A stretch of 34,800 bases of DNA from Litchfieldia stipae (lineage in GTDB: Bacteria > Bacillota > Bacilli > Bacillales > Bacillaceae_L). The DNA lies in assembly GCF_014837155.1 (NCBI RefSeq), contig NZ_JACYHA010000031.1, positions 1 through 34,800 on the forward strand, given 5' to 3'. Below the pieces are notes generated by a model. The model was not told the origin of the DNA, made no database searches, and saw nothing but the letters and a program-made list of their open reading frames with translations. Shown piece by piece: positions 1 through 8,467 of the stretch (position 1 is its first letter; each line of letters begins with the position of its first letter). Position numbers and translations under genes: made by a program.

Positions 1-103
1 CGTAATGTAGCTCTGATTTGGTTTTGTTTGTTTCTATCACTAAACATTCTTACCAAATTAACCTACGAATTTACGAGTAAGGAGCTAGTTTCGTTCATGA
101 TAA

Positions 104-178
104 CTCGTCGCAAGCTCCTGCGGGGTCTCACTCTGGCCACGCATCCCACGGGAGTCTCCGTGTATTCAGCCTGCTAAG
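104..178. repeat. MITE-like palindromic element, copy 1 (truncated)
   Basis: This is a GC-rich segment matching the right half of the element at 2198-2319, including the shared words CTGCGGGGTCTCACTCTGG and GTGTATTCAGCCTGCT. The matching left arm is missing, so the copy looks truncated. It lies downstream of the leftward tagU gene. Apart from this element and the tagU terminator, I see no gene in positions 1-260. Confidence 0.7.
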
Positions 179-263
179 TAAATGATCTCTATATTTTGAT
201 ATACAATGAAGCACGAGGCAGGCTGAACGTATTTTCCACTTTTCTTCTAATATTAAATAGAAA

Positions 264-288
264 AAAACCGCCTTTGGAGGGCGGTTTT
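264..288 (-). terminator. Rho-independent terminator of tagU
   Basis: AAAACCGCC (264-272) pairs with GGCGGTTTT (280-288). Read leftward, the hairpin is followed by a T run. It begins just past the tagU stop codon at 294. Confidence 0.9.
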
Positions 289-293
289 AGTGT

Positions 294-1340
294 TTATGGA
301 GTTTCAGTTTCTGTATCAGCTGCAACGTCCGTATTATTTACAAGTGAGCTATCGTTTCGTTCACCATATACGCCTAAGCGAAGGTGTTCTTGCAGGGTAG
401 CTGAAATTTCCTGTACACTTTCTTGATCTAATTGATAATAATAAGTTGGTGTCCAAAGGTCAGAGCCTTTAAGATGGAAGCTTTCAATTCCTAATCTTTC
501 ACCAGAGATAGCATAATCATGTAACGCAATTAATTCACCGAATTTAAAGTTAGTTGTAATATTATCGCCAAGTGCGTCAATCACATTTCCGTATTTAGAA
601 AGAGATTGTAAAGATGCTGCACGACTGATAATCGACTTCATAATAATCTGCTGACGCTTTCCGCGTTCGATATCACTATCAAGCTTACGTGTTCTTGCTA
701 AGGCAAGAGCTTCTTCACCATTTAATAATTGGAATCCTTCTTCTAGCTGAATCGCATTTTTACGGTCACGGCTATCCATTTCACTAAAAGTGATTGGCAC
801 ATCAACATAGATTCCATCAAGTGCTTCAACAACATCAATGAAAGCTTCGAAATTCATTTTAACGAAATAATCAACTGGAATATCAAATAACTCTTCAACT
901 GTCTGAATCGTACTTTCTGTGCCTCTATAGTATGCATGATTGATTTTATCCTCTTTATCCATTGAAGGAATATAGACGAGAGAATCACGCGGGATGCTTA
1001 CCATTTTAATTGATTTTTCTTTCTCATTTAATGTCGCAAGAATGAGGGCGTCTGTTCTTGTGGCGTTACCCATCTCACGCTTTTGACTATCATCGACACC
1101 CATAAATAGGATCGAAATGTTATCGTGTTTTGGATTAACAGCTTGTTCTCTTTTTTCTGATTTATCGCCACGCTCTAGACCTTCTTGAGACGTTTGTGCA
1201 GCTGAGGCTGCTTTATTTACTAAATACGTTGCATATAGGCCAATCCCAGTTCCAAGCACTAGTAGTGGGACAAGTATCCAAAGCAAAATTCTCCGACGAC
1301 GACGCTTCTTCTTTATTACCTGTCTTTGATTTATAGCCAT
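294..1340 (-). CDS. tagU: LytR-CpsA-Psr family cell-wall glycopolymer ligase (TagU-like)
   Basis: Membrane-anchored LCP protein of 348 aa. The family transfers undecaprenyl-linked wall teichoic acid or similar glycopolymers to peptidoglycan outside the membrane. A very basic N-terminus (KKKRRRRR, residues 10-17) precedes one transmembrane helix at about 18-40. The LCP domain follows, with the conserved SIPRDSLVYIP segment and an Arg-rich stretch, ALARTRKLDSDIERGKRQQ. I chose the ATG at 1340 because GAGGAG sits 7 bases upstream; an in-frame ATG at 1361 has no such site. It follows yvyE closely and is probably cotranscribed from the promoter at 2063-2091. A hairpin terminator follows. The paralogue (TagU/TagT/TagV type) is inferred mainly from the yvyE-degSU context. 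Confidence 0.88.
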   Translation of the reverse strand: MAINQRQVIKKKRRRRRILLWILVPLLVLGTGIGLYATYLVNKAASAAQTSQEGLERGDKSEKREQAVNPKHDNISILFMGVDDSQKREMGNATRTDALILATLNEKEKSIKMVSIPRDSLVYIPSMDKEDKINHAYYRGTESTIQTVEELFDIPVDYFVKMNFEAFIDVVEALDGIYVDVPITFSEMDSRDRKNAIQLEEGFQLLNGEEALALARTRKLDSDIERGKRQQIIMKSIISRAASLQSLSKYGNVIDALGDNITTNFKFGELIALHDYAISGERLGIESFHLKGSDLWTPTYYYQLDQESVQEISATLQEHLRLGVYGERNDSSLVNNTDVAADTETETP

Positions 1341-1364
1341 TCGATTTCTCCTCGTAACCATATT

Positions 1365-1997
1365 TTAAATATCTGTTTCTAAATAGACCTTTTCCCCAAG
1401 CTGAATGGTACACTGTCCATTCGTGAGCTCTGTCATCCATTCGGAAAATGCTTCTGTTTCTTCTTCTTTGACATATGTTTCTACTTCGACATCTTCGAGA
1501 TAATGAATTTCCTTTAATTCATAAATAGAAGAACGAAGCTCATTCTCAACTTTTCCGAGCCAAGTATAGTCAATTTTTGTATGGGCAATTTGCATTAATT
1601 TTCGTTCTACTATTCCAGTTGCCTGTAGACCTTCAGAGGTTGCTTTTCCGTATGCGCGAATAAGCCCACCTGCTCCTAATTTTATGCCACCAAAGTACCT
1701 AGTAATGACAACAACCGTATCTTTTAAGTGCTTCTTTTTTAACACTTCTAGAATTGGAACACCAGCAGTACCACTCGGTTCACCATCGTCATTTGCTTTT
1801 TGAATCTGATCATGCTCACCAATCAAATAAGCGGAGCAATTGTGGTTGGCACTATGATGCTGTTTTTTAATTTCTTGAATAAAGCCCTGAGCCTCGGCCT
1901 CTGTTGAAACCCTTTTGACATAAGCGATAAATCGCGACTTTTGTATATTTATTTCATGTTCTCCATAGCCTTTTACGGTATAATAGGAAGAAAGCAT
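1365..1997 (-). CDS. yvyE: YigZ/IMPACT family protein YvyE
   Basis: Protein of 210 aa with the N-terminal Impact (UPF0029) domain, recognisable by the KSRFIAYVKRV start and the GEPSGTAGVPILEVL and YFGGIKLGAGGLIRAYG segments at about residues 70-120. A C-terminal ferredoxin-like DUF1949 domain follows. The family is widespread; its biochemical role is not settled, and links to translation control come from the eukaryotic IMPACT homologue. The ATG at 1997 has GGAGGTG upstream. It is the first gene of a leftward yvyE-tagU unit, divergent from degS, as in B. subtilis. The 5' leader can form a 7-bp stem, GGGGAAT (2023-2029) with ATTCCCC (2055-2061), of unknown meaning. Confidence 0.9.
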   Translation of the reverse strand: MLSSYYTVKGYGEHEINIQKSRFIAYVKRVSTEAEAQGFIQEIKKQHHSANHNCSAYLIGEHDQIQKANDDGEPSGTAGVPILEVLKKKHLKDTVVVITRYFGGIKLGAGGLIRAYGKATSEGLQATGIVERKLMQIAHTKIDYTWLGKVENELRSSIYELKEIHYLEDVEVETYVKEEETEAFSEWMTELTNGQCTIQLGEKVYLETDI

Positions 1998-2062
1998 TTC
2001 GTAAATACACCTCCAATGATATGGGGAATATTAACTTCATTAACAAAAGAACTCATTCCCCT

Positions 2063-2091
2063 ATTATAAAACGACATAATTTTTACATCAA
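2063..2091 (-). promoter_or_regulatory. Sigma-A promoter for yvyE-tagU
   Basis: On the minus strand, TTGATG (2091-2086), a 17-base spacer and TATAAT (2068-2063) form a near-consensus vegetative promoter about 66 bases ahead of the yvyE start. Confidence 0.75.
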
Positions 2092-2197
2092 TCATTTGTT
2101 TTTGCATAAACAAGAATAAATTGTAAAATAGTGAAGGATTCAAGATAAATATATCGTATTTTAGTAAGGTTGTTTTTGTATGGTTGCTTTTAAAAAG

Positions 2198-2319
2198 CCG
2201 CAGCATGAATACACTCCGCGTCCTGTGGGGTGTCTGGTGAGCCTCCTCGTCGCAGGCTCCTGCGGGGTCTCACTCTGGCCACGCATCCCACGGGAGTCTC
2301 CGTGTATTCATGCTGCTAG
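2198..2319. repeat. MITE-like palindromic element, copy 2
   Basis: Full-length element between the divergent yvyE and degS genes. The outer arms GCAGCATGAATACAC and GTGTATTCATGCTGC are perfect reverse complements, and the interior carries further palindromes. It sits just upstream of degS, so it separates any distal degS promoter from the gene. Confidence 0.8.
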
Positions 2320-2419
2320 AATTTTAATCTTCAATAATTTATGTACATCAACTAACTTTTTATGAAATCGCCCTTTAGCAGGGAAACTTACCTATCAATT
2401 CTGGACTGGAAGTGAACGT

Positions 2420-3565
2420 ATGCCGACAAAAAGAATGATTGATACAAAAGTAGTCGACAAAATTGTCGAAAAAATGATAAATACCGTTGATCATAGTAAG
2501 GATGAAATTTTTTTAATAGGAGAACATTCTAGGCAAGAGTTTGAAACGTTAGCCGAAGAGCTGAAAGAAATTAAAGTGCAGGTTCTTGCAGTGATTAGTG
2601 AAGGGGACAAGCTTGAGGTCCAAGCCCGCCTTGCTAGAAATAGGCTCTCTGAGGTAAGCGGCAATTTCAACGATTATTCTGAGGAACAAATACGAAGTGC
2701 TTATGAAAAAGCACATGACCTGCAAATGAAGTTATCAATCATGCAGCAAAAGGAAAAACAGTTAAGAGAAAGAAGAGACGATATTGAAAGGCGACTTCTT
2801 GGTGTCCAAGAAACGATAGAACGAGCAGAGCATCTAGTAGGTCAGATTTCTGTTGTTCTGAATTATTTAAACAGTGACTTGAGACAAATGGGTGAAATGC
2901 TTGAGAATGCCAAACAAAAGCAAGAGTTTGGCTTAAAGATTATCGAAGCCCAGGAAGAAGAGCGAAAACGACTGTCACGTGAGATTCATGATGGTCCTGC
3001 ACAAATGCTAGCTAATGTGATGATGCGTTCCCAATTAATCGATAAGGTGTTTCGTGAGCGTGGACCAGAGGAAGGCTTCAAAGACATCGCCGACCTTCGA
3101 ATAATGGTTCGTTCTGCTTTATATGAGGTTCGACGGATTATTTATGACTTAAGACCTATGGCGCTTGATGATTTAGGTTTAGTGCCTACCCTCAAAAAAT
3201 ACCTAGAGACCATCGAAGACTATAGCAATAGTGCAAAAATCTTATTTACGAATATGGGAGTAGAAAAAAGATTACCTGTGAAATATGAGGTTGCCCTTTT
3301 TAGACTTGTACAGGAAGGGGTACAGAATGCACTTAAACATTCGAATGCTACGGAGATTCTTGTGAAAATTGAAATTGCAAAAACGAATGTAACTGTTATA
3401 GTTAAGGATAATGGAAAAGGCTTTGACGTAAATGCAAAAAAACAAAATTCATTTGGGCTTATGGGAATGAGAGAGAGAGTAGAATTACTCGAAGGCCAGT
3501 TGAAGATTGAAACAAAAAAAGGTGCGGGTACGGTCATTATTATTCAAGTACCTTTGCAATTTTGA
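2420..3565 (+). CDS. degS: Sensor histidine kinase DegS
   Basis: Cytoplasmic histidine kinase of 381 aa, without membrane segments, that phosphorylates DegU. It has an N-terminal DegS sensory domain with long coiled coils (about 1-175), and a HisKA_3 dimerisation/phosphoacceptor segment, EERKRLSREIHDGPAQML, with His190. The C-terminal HATPase domain shows the N-box QNALKHSNA, the G1 box DNGKGFD and the GLMGMRERVELLEG motif. The length matches the B. subtilis protein. The ATG at 2420 has a GGAAGTG ribosome site. degU follows after 68 bases, forming the usual degS-degU pair controlling exoenzymes, competence and motility. Confidence 0.96.
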   Translation: MPTKRMIDTKVVDKIVEKMINTVDHSKDEIFLIGEHSRQEFETLAEELKEIKVQVLAVISEGDKLEVQARLARNRLSEVSGNFNDYSEEQIRSAYEKAHDLQMKLSIMQQKEKQLRERRDDIERRLLGVQETIERAEHLVGQISVVLNYLNSDLRQMGEMLENAKQKQEFGLKIIEAQEEERKRLSREIHDGPAQMLANVMMRSQLIDKVFRERGPEEGFKDIADLRIMVRSALYEVRRIIYDLRPMALDDLGLVPTLKKYLETIEDYSNSAKILFTNMGVEKRLPVKYEVALFRLVQEGVQNALKHSNATEILVKIEIAKTNVTVIVKDNGKGFDVNAKKQNSFGLMGMRERVELLEGQLKIETKKGAGTVIIIQVPLQF

Positions 3566-3633
3566 AAATAAAACTAAAGACATATTGACTACAATTATTT
3601 CAGTCGTCAGAATGAAATAAGGGAGGCGCGATC

Positions 3634-4317
3634 ATGAAAACGAATATAATTATAATTGATGATCACCAACTATTCCGTGAAGGAGTAAAGAGGATCTTAG
3701 ATTTTGAGGCAAGCTTTGAAGTAGTAGCAGAAGGTGATGACGGGGAAGATGCATTAGGACTTGTTGAGAAATATAAGCCAGATGTGGTCATTATGGATAT
3801 CAATATGCCTACAATCAATGGGATCGAAGCAACGAAGCAATTAATTGAAGCGAACCCTGAAACAAAGGTCATCATTCTATCCATTCATGATGATGAAAGC
3901 TATGTCACGCATGCCCTAAAAACCGGTGCAAGTGGGTATTTATTAAAGGAGATGGATGCAGATTCTCTTGTTGAAGCTGTTAAAGTAGTAGCAGAAGGTG
4001 GCTCATACTTACATCCAAAGGTAACACATAATTTAGTCAAAGAATATCGTCGCCTTGCCTTACATGGGAATGGAAATGCAGCACTTACACAAGAAACAGA
4101 AATTCGTCGACCATTACATATTTTAACTCGTCGTGAGTGTGAAGTCCTTCAGCTTCTAGCAGACGGCAAAAGCAACCGTGGTGTTGGTGACGCACTCTAT
4201 ATAAGCGAAAAAACAGTTAAAAACCATGTTAGTAATATTTTACAAAAAATGAACGTGAATGACCGTACACAAGCGGTTGTTGTGGCCATCAAAAATGGAT
4301 GGGTAGAAGTTCGATAA
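3634..4317 (+). CDS. degU: Response regulator DegU (NarL/FixJ family)
   Basis: Response regulator of 227 aa. The receiver domain (1-120) has the acidic pair DD near residue 10, phosphoacceptor Asp55 in VVIMDINMP, and a conserved Lys in YLLKEMDA. A LuxR-type helix-turn-helix occupies about 160-225, with [19 protein letters not shown] and [19 protein letters not shown]. It is the partner of DegS and a transition-state regulator of degradative enzymes, competence and flagellar genes. Start ATG 3634 follows GGGAGGCG. A strong hairpin terminator follows at 4349-4392. Confidence 0.96.
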   Translation: MKTNIIIIDDHQLFREGVKRILDFEASFEVVAEGDDGEDALGLVEKYKPDVVIMDINMPTINGIEATKQLIEANPETKVIILSIHDDESYVTHALKTGASGYLLKEMDADSLVEAVKVVAEGGSYLHPKVTHNLVKEYRRLALHGNGNAALTQETEIRRPLHILTRRECEVLQLLADGKSNRGVGDALYISEKTVKNHVSNILQKMNVNDRTQAVVVAIKNGWVEVR

Positions 4318-4348
4318 CGACAAAACTTCATAACTACCTTCACAAAAT

Positions 4349-4392
4349 AGGACAGGCTTCCGATAATATAAACGGATGACCTGTCCTTTTTT
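4349..4392 (+). terminator. Rho-independent terminator of degSU
   Basis: AGGACAGG (4349-4356) pairs with CCTGTCCT (4380-4387). A nested TTCCG/CGGAT pairing lies in the loop and a T run follows. Confidence 0.85.
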
Positions 4393-4402
4393 GGCAAATT
4401 AG

Positions 4403-4430
4403 GGCAAATTGGGGACGGTTCTTACACTTC
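4403..4430 (+). repeat. GGGGACGGTTCTT repeat, left arm of the cheX-like cassette
   Basis: This 28-base segment starts GGCAAATTGGGGACGG and continues TTCTTACACTTC. It is the inverted counterpart of 5085-5112 with three mismatches. The same word recurs at 20331 and, inverted, at 20921. Between this repeat and the gene at 4615 the sequence is AT-rich, with a possible TATAAT at 4542-4547 but no convincing -35. Confidence 0.75.
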
Positions 4431-4614
4431 CCTTCACGTAAATCAAACAAGGAGATACATTTTACTTTCTCGTTCAAATACCCACATGAATAAAATGTCG
4501 AAATTTTGAATATTTTCTGTGTTAAATAATATAAAATCAATTATAATAGTAATAATAACCTAGCCAATAATGGGTAGAGATTGATACTAAATGAGAATGG
4601 GAGGATGCAGCCTT

Positions 4615-5079
4615 ATGAATATGAATACACTCGAGCCTTCTAATGAAATGCTGATTAATGAAATCATGCAATCCATTAATAGCGTCATTCCAGCTCAGCC
4701 AACCGTAAATACATCACAGGCTATCGATTTCACAAAGACCATTGAGTTAGGTGTTTCAGTCGAATTTACTGGTGATTTGAAAGGGAACCTATTTCTAAAT
4801 GGTGAAAGAGAAACATTCTCAACGATTGCTGAAATGTTATATGGAATGAGACTTGATGGAGAAATGCTAACTTCCTTCACAGGTGAGGTAGGGAATATGA
4901 TTGCTGGGAATTTATCAACGAATTTAACGAAATTCTCCTTAAAGACAGATATCACCTTCCCCGTGTTAATGGAAGAAAACGCAATTCAGCTTGAAGACAA
5001 ACATCAGACGATTGGAATTGGGCTAAACTACGAAAGTAATGGTGCTCAACTGGATGTCGTTTTGCTATTAGCAAAGTAG
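4615..5079 (+). CDS. CheX/CheC-like chemotaxis phosphatase-domain protein
   Basis: Protein of 154 aa, cytoplasmic, with no signal or membrane segment. The segment FTGEVGNMIAGNLSTNL carries the E-x-x-N pattern of the CheC/CheX/FliY family, whose members dephosphorylate CheY-P. The preceding strands (TIELGVSVEFTGDLKGNLFL) fit the CheX fold. The ATG at 4615 lies 9 bases after GGGAGGA; an ATG at 4591 lacks a site. Its function as a CheY-P phosphatase is inferred from the family. The gene is not part of the usual degU-degV neighbourhood and is bracketed by an inverted repeat (4403-4430 and 5085-5112), the right arm starting 5 bases after the stop codon. That suggests insertion as a cassette. Confidence 0.75.
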   Translation: MNMNTLEPSNEMLINEIMQSINSVIPAQPTVNTSQAIDFTKTIELGVSVEFTGDLKGNLFLNGERETFSTIAEMLYGMRLDGEMLTSFTGEVGNMIAGNLSTNLTKFSLKTDITFPVLMEENAIQLEDKHQTIGIGLNYESNGAQLDVVLLLAK

Positions 5080-5084
5080 GTAAA

Positions 5085-5112
5085 GAAGCGTAAGAACCGT
5101 CCCGGATTTGCC
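5085..5112 (-). repeat. GGGGACGGTTCTT repeat, right arm of the cheX-like cassette
   Basis: The reverse complement of this segment matches 4403-4430 at 25 of 28 positions. It includes GTAAGAACCGTCCC followed by GGATTTGCC. Confidence 0.75.
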
Positions 5113-5275
5113 ACCCTGCCCAAATATAGGAAAATGTGTGAACAAAAAGATGCATTTTCAATCATATTCATATAAAATGAAAAGAATAGACATAAATGAC
5201 AATATAGTGGGCTATTTGTGAAGTCAATTCCCGAAAAATAAACGAAGAAACTTTTCAATAAGGATGGATAACGAT

Positions 5276-6118
5276 ATGAAGACGGCAATTGTAACTGATA
5301 GTACAGCTTACATACCGAAAGAGATACGAGATGATTTGCATATACATATGATTCCTCTAAGTGTAATTTTTGGCGATGAGGTGTATTCAGAGGAACTGGA
5401 CATATCAGCGACTCAATTTTATGAGAAAATGAAAGACCAGGACGAGCTGCCGACAACCTCGCAGCCACCAGTAGGGAAATTTGTTGAGCTATTTGAACAA
5501 TTAGCAAAAGACTATGATGCAATAATAAGTATTCATTTATCTAGTGGAATCAGCGGAACCTATCAAGGGGCAGTCACTGCTGGCAGTATGGTTGAAGATG
5601 TTCAGGTATTCGCATTTGATTCTGAAATTAGTACAATGATTCAAGGGTTTTACGCACTTGAAGCAGCGGAAATGGCCAAGCAGGAAATATCAGCTCAAGA
5701 AATCATGGAGCGACTAAATAAAATCAAAGAAACAAGCAGAGCTTATTTCATGGTTGATGACTTAACCAATCTACAAAGAGGCGGCCGTTTATCTGGCGCT
5801 CAAGCCTTTGTTGGAAGCCTTCTTCAAGTGAAACCGATTCTTCACTTTGTTGATAAAAAGATTGTACCTTTTGAGAAAATCCGTACTCGAAAAAAAGCAG
5901 TCAAACGTTTGTTTGAACTTTTCGACGAAGATGCGAGCAAAGGACAACCAATGAAGGCATCAATCATTCATGCAAATCGCTTAGAAGAAGCTGAGGAGCT
6001 TCTAGCAGAAATGAGTGAGAAATACCCTCATGTCGAATTTAACATTAGCTATTTTGGTCCAGTCATCGGTACTCACCTTGGTGAAGGTGCGATGGGATTA
6101 GGCTGGTATATGAAATAA
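5276..6118 (+). CDS. degV: DegV family fatty-acid-binding protein
   Basis: Protein of 280 aa. DegV/FakB proteins bind a fatty acid and can present it to FakA for phosphorylation. Family marks are the N-terminal AIVTDSTAYIP, LPTTSQPPVGKF, the lipid-headgroup loop HLSSGISGTYQGA, and DDLTNLQRGGRLSGAQAFVG. The ATG at 5276 gives the usual MKTAIVTDST N-terminus and has AAGGA upstream; the in-frame ATG at 5264 directly abuts that site. A terminator follows at once. It lies after degU, as in B. subtilis, but is separated from it here by the cheX-like cassette. Which ligand it binds cannot be seen. Confidence 0.92.
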   Translation: MKTAIVTDSTAYIPKEIRDDLHIHMIPLSVIFGDEVYSEELDISATQFYEKMKDQDELPTTSQPPVGKFVELFEQLAKDYDAIISIHLSSGISGTYQGAVTAGSMVEDVQVFAFDSEISTMIQGFYALEAAEMAKQEISAQEIMERLNKIKETSRAYFMVDDLTNLQRGGRLSGAQAFVGSLLQVKPILHFVDKKIVPFEKIRTRKKAVKRLFELFDEDASKGQPMKASIIHANRLEEAEELLAEMSEKYPHVEFNISYFGPVIGTHLGEGAMGLGWYMK

Positions 6119-6126
6119 ATGTGTCA

Positions 6127-6158
6127 AGCGCTGTAGATGATTGCAGCGCTCTTTTTTT
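6127..6158 (+). terminator. Rho-independent terminator of degV
   Basis: AGCGCTG (6127-6133) pairs with CAGCGCT (6144-6150), followed by CTTTTTTT. Only about 30 bases separate it from comFA. Confidence 0.85.
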
Positions 6159-6186
6159 CGAGTAAAATAAAACCAGGAGGTGTAAA

Positions 6187-7698
6187 ATGAGATTTATAAA
6201 AATAAACGAAATCATCATCCCTGAACCGCTGACCTCACCAGAGCACTCCTCACAACTTAAACCAATCAGTCATTACCCAGAACTCGAACATTCCACTAAC
6301 CTTAATCCTACCTTTCACTTCGCACGTGAGCTTCAAGCCTATCTACAAGGAAAACAACTCCTTCTAGACGAAATTCCCTTCCCAATCGAAACCATCCAAG
6401 AGCATTATCAACATGGCTATATCAGCTATCGACCTGGACTCACCCATGGTACTCATCTTCACTGCTACCGCTGTGGAAATGAAGATCCGTTTCTATTTGC
6501 CTCATTCCCATGTGCTCGCTGCAAAACCGACTGCTTCTATTGTCGCAAATGCATAACGATGGGAAGGGTTAGCCAATGTACGCCAATGCTTTCTTGGATC
6601 GGCCCAGAAATCCAAATCACTCCTACAAACCAAGTTCTAGAATGGTCGGGTACCTTATCTGAAGCCCAACGCATAGCTTCAGATAAGGTAGTTCAAGCGA
6701 TCCATGAACAACAAGAAATCCTTGTTTGGGCCGTATGTGGCGCAGGCAAAACAGAAGTGCTATTTCATGGAATCGAAGCAGCCATCCTGTCAGGAAAAAG
6801 GGTGTGTCTCGCCACACCAAGAACCGATGTTGTCATCGAGCTACTGCCACGGATGAAAGCAGCTTTCCCGAACATTGACGTCATTGCCCTATATGGTGGA
6901 AGTGAGGACCGTGAGAAATTTGCTCCCTTAACATTGTCAACGACCCACCAGCTGCTTCGATTTTATCAAGCCTTTGATGTGATGATCATTGATGAAGTCG
7001 ATGCCTTCCCATATTCTTCAGAGCCAATGCTTGAATATGCCGTCCTTCAAGCGAAAAAACCATGTGCAAGTACGATCTTTCTATCCGCCACCCCAAGCTT
7101 GAACTGGCAACGCGAGGTGAAAAAGGGCAAACGCCAAGCAATTACAATTCCAGCAAGATACCATAAGCGTCCATTACCAGTCCCTGTGTTTAAATGGTGT
7201 GGCAATTGGCGAAAGCTTCTTCAGAAAAAACGAATTCCACCAATCATCAATCAATGGATTAATCAGCATTTAACAAGTAAAAAACAAGCATTCTTATTCG
7301 TACCCCATATCAAAGAAGCAACTGAGCTAGTACCAGTACTAAAAGCATTTGACCCACGAATTGAAGCCGTGTACTCAGAAGATCCCGAACGCAAGGAAAA
7401 AGTAGCAGCATTTAGAGGAGGAGAGATTCCCATTCTAATCACTACCACCATACTAGAACGCGGTGTCACCGTCCCAAATATTGATGTCGCTGTTCTTGGC
7501 GCAGAGGATTCCATTTTTACTGAAAGTGCACTTGTCCAAATCAGTGGTCGTGTTGGTCGAAGTGCAAGCTACACTACAGGTGACATTCACTTTTTTCATT
7601 ATGGTAAAACGTCAGGTATGTTGGCCGCTAAACGACATATCGAGCGGATGAATCAGGAAGGCTATGAACGTAAACTATTGGAGAGTGATAAACGTTGA
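6187..7698 (+). CDS. comFA: DEAD-like competence helicase ComFA
   Basis: Superfamily 2 ATPase of 503 aa that helps pull single-stranded DNA into the cytoplasm during transformation. A four-cysteine-type zinc region (CYRCG...CARC...CFYCRKC, about 94-125) precedes the helicase core. Walker A is CGAGKTE with Lys188, the DEAD-type box is DEVD (269-272), motif III is FLSATPS and motif VI is QISGRVGRS. Start ATG 6187 has AGGAGGTG upstream. Its TGA overlaps the TTG start of comFC. The upstream gap is only 68 bases and holds the degV terminator. I see no ComK box (paired AAAA-N5-TTTT), so its expression signal is unclear. No comFB lies between comFA and comFC. Confidence 0.95.
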   Translation: MRFIKINEIIIPEPLTSPEHSSQLKPISHYPELEHSTNLNPTFHFARELQAYLQGKQLLLDEIPFPIETIQEHYQHGYISYRPGLTHGTHLHCYRCGNEDPFLFASFPCARCKTDCFYCRKCITMGRVSQCTPMLSWIGPEIQITPTNQVLEWSGTLSEAQRIASDKVVQAIHEQQEILVWAVCGAGKTEVLFHGIEAAILSGKRVCLATPRTDVVIELLPRMKAAFPNIDVIALYGGSEDREKFAPLTLSTTHQLLRFYQAFDVMIIDEVDAFPYSSEPMLEYAVLQAKKPCASTIFLSATPSLNWQREVKKGKRQAITIPARYHKRPLPVPVFKWCGNWRKLLQKKRIPPIINQWINQHLTSKKQAFLFVPHIKEATELVPVLKAFDPRIEAVYSEDPERKEKVAAFRGGEIPILITTTILERGVTVPNIDVAVLGAEDSIFTESALVQISGRVGRSASYTTGDIHFFHYGKTSGMLAAKRHIERMNQEGYERKLLESDKR

Positions 7699-8399
7699 CG
7701 AAATGCTTAATTTGTTTTGAACCATTTACAGATGAAAGATGGGGGACCTTGTTTTTAATCGGTGAGCCAAACAATATTTGCTCACAATGTAGGGAATCCT
7801 TTGAAAGAATAGAAGGCACGATCTGTCAAACTTGTGGTCGGCCCCTCGACGATCTGGCTAAGGAATATATTCACGGAGATCAATGTTATGACTGTGTTCG
7901 CTGGCTTGAAGACCCGAAGTGGGTACACACCCTCACAAGCAATCGATCAGTATACCGCTATAATGATTGGCTAAAGCAAGTCTTGTCTCAATACAAATTC
8001 AGAGGGGATCACAAGCTTGCTACCGTGTTTAAAAAAGACTTCATCAAAGCTTATAAATCGAATTTTTCTTCCTCATTTATATTAGTTCCAATCCCATTAA
8101 GCCAGGAACGATTATATGAACGTGGTTTCAACCAAGCACAAATTTTCGCGGAGTTCCTAGGTAAACCACAAGAACTATTAACAAGAGTCCATCATGAAAA
8201 ACAATCAAAAAAATCGCGTGAACACCGAATTCATGCAGAAAATGTCTTCAGTCTTAAAGAAGGAAACGATTTAAAAGGGACCCATATTTTACTAATCGAC
8301 GATATTTACACCACAGGCTCCACACTTAGACACGCAGCCGAAGTCCTTTTAACTGCAAATGCAACATCTGTTTCTTCATTAACATTAGTGAGATCATAA
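7695..8399 (+). CDS. comFC: Competence protein ComFC (phosphoribosyltransferase family)
   Basis: Protein of 234 aa with an N-terminal zinc-ribbon (CLICFEPF, CSQCRESF, CQTCGRPL, CYDC) and a C-terminal phosphoribosyltransferase fold ending in the PRPP-binding motif ILLIDDIYTTGST. It is needed for DNA uptake in transformation and works with ComFA. The TTG start at 7695 overlaps the comFA stop codon (translational coupling), with GGAG at 7680-7683. The middle VPIPLSQERLYERGFNQA stretch is typical of ComFC/GntX. Confidence 0.93.
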   Translation: MTKCLICFEPFTDERWGTLFLIGEPNNICSQCRESFERIEGTICQTCGRPLDDLAKEYIHGDQCYDCVRWLEDPKWVHTLTSNRSVYRYNDWLKQVLSQYKFRGDHKLATVFKKDFIKAYKSNFSSSFILVPIPLSQERLYERGFNQAQIFAEFLGKPQELLTRVHHEKQSKKSREHRIHAENVFSLKEGNDLKGTHILLIDDIYTTGSTLRHAAEVLLTANATSVSSLTLVRS

Positions 8400-8407
8400 G
8401 TTTCTGT

Positions 8408-8434
8408 TAAAAAAATCGCAAATCAATCCGATAT
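8408..8434 (+). promoter_or_regulatory. Sigma-D (flagellar) promoter before yvyF
   Basis: TAAA (8408-8411), exactly 15 bases, then TCCGATAT (8427-8434). This is one base off the TAAA-N15-GCCGATAT consensus of motility sigma factors. Confidence 0.85.
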
Positions 8435-8467
8435 AAGAGGTAAGATGAACAAAGAGGAGAAATAAGT

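Noticed and set aside
1213-1440. A leftward ORF spanning the yvyE-tagU junction
   Set aside because: It is out of frame with two clear genes, lacks a ribosome site and has no family resemblance.
5046-5522. A 158-codon leftward ORF over the end of the cheX-like gene and the start of degV
   Set aside because: It is antisense to two better supported genes, has no ribosome site and resembles no known family.
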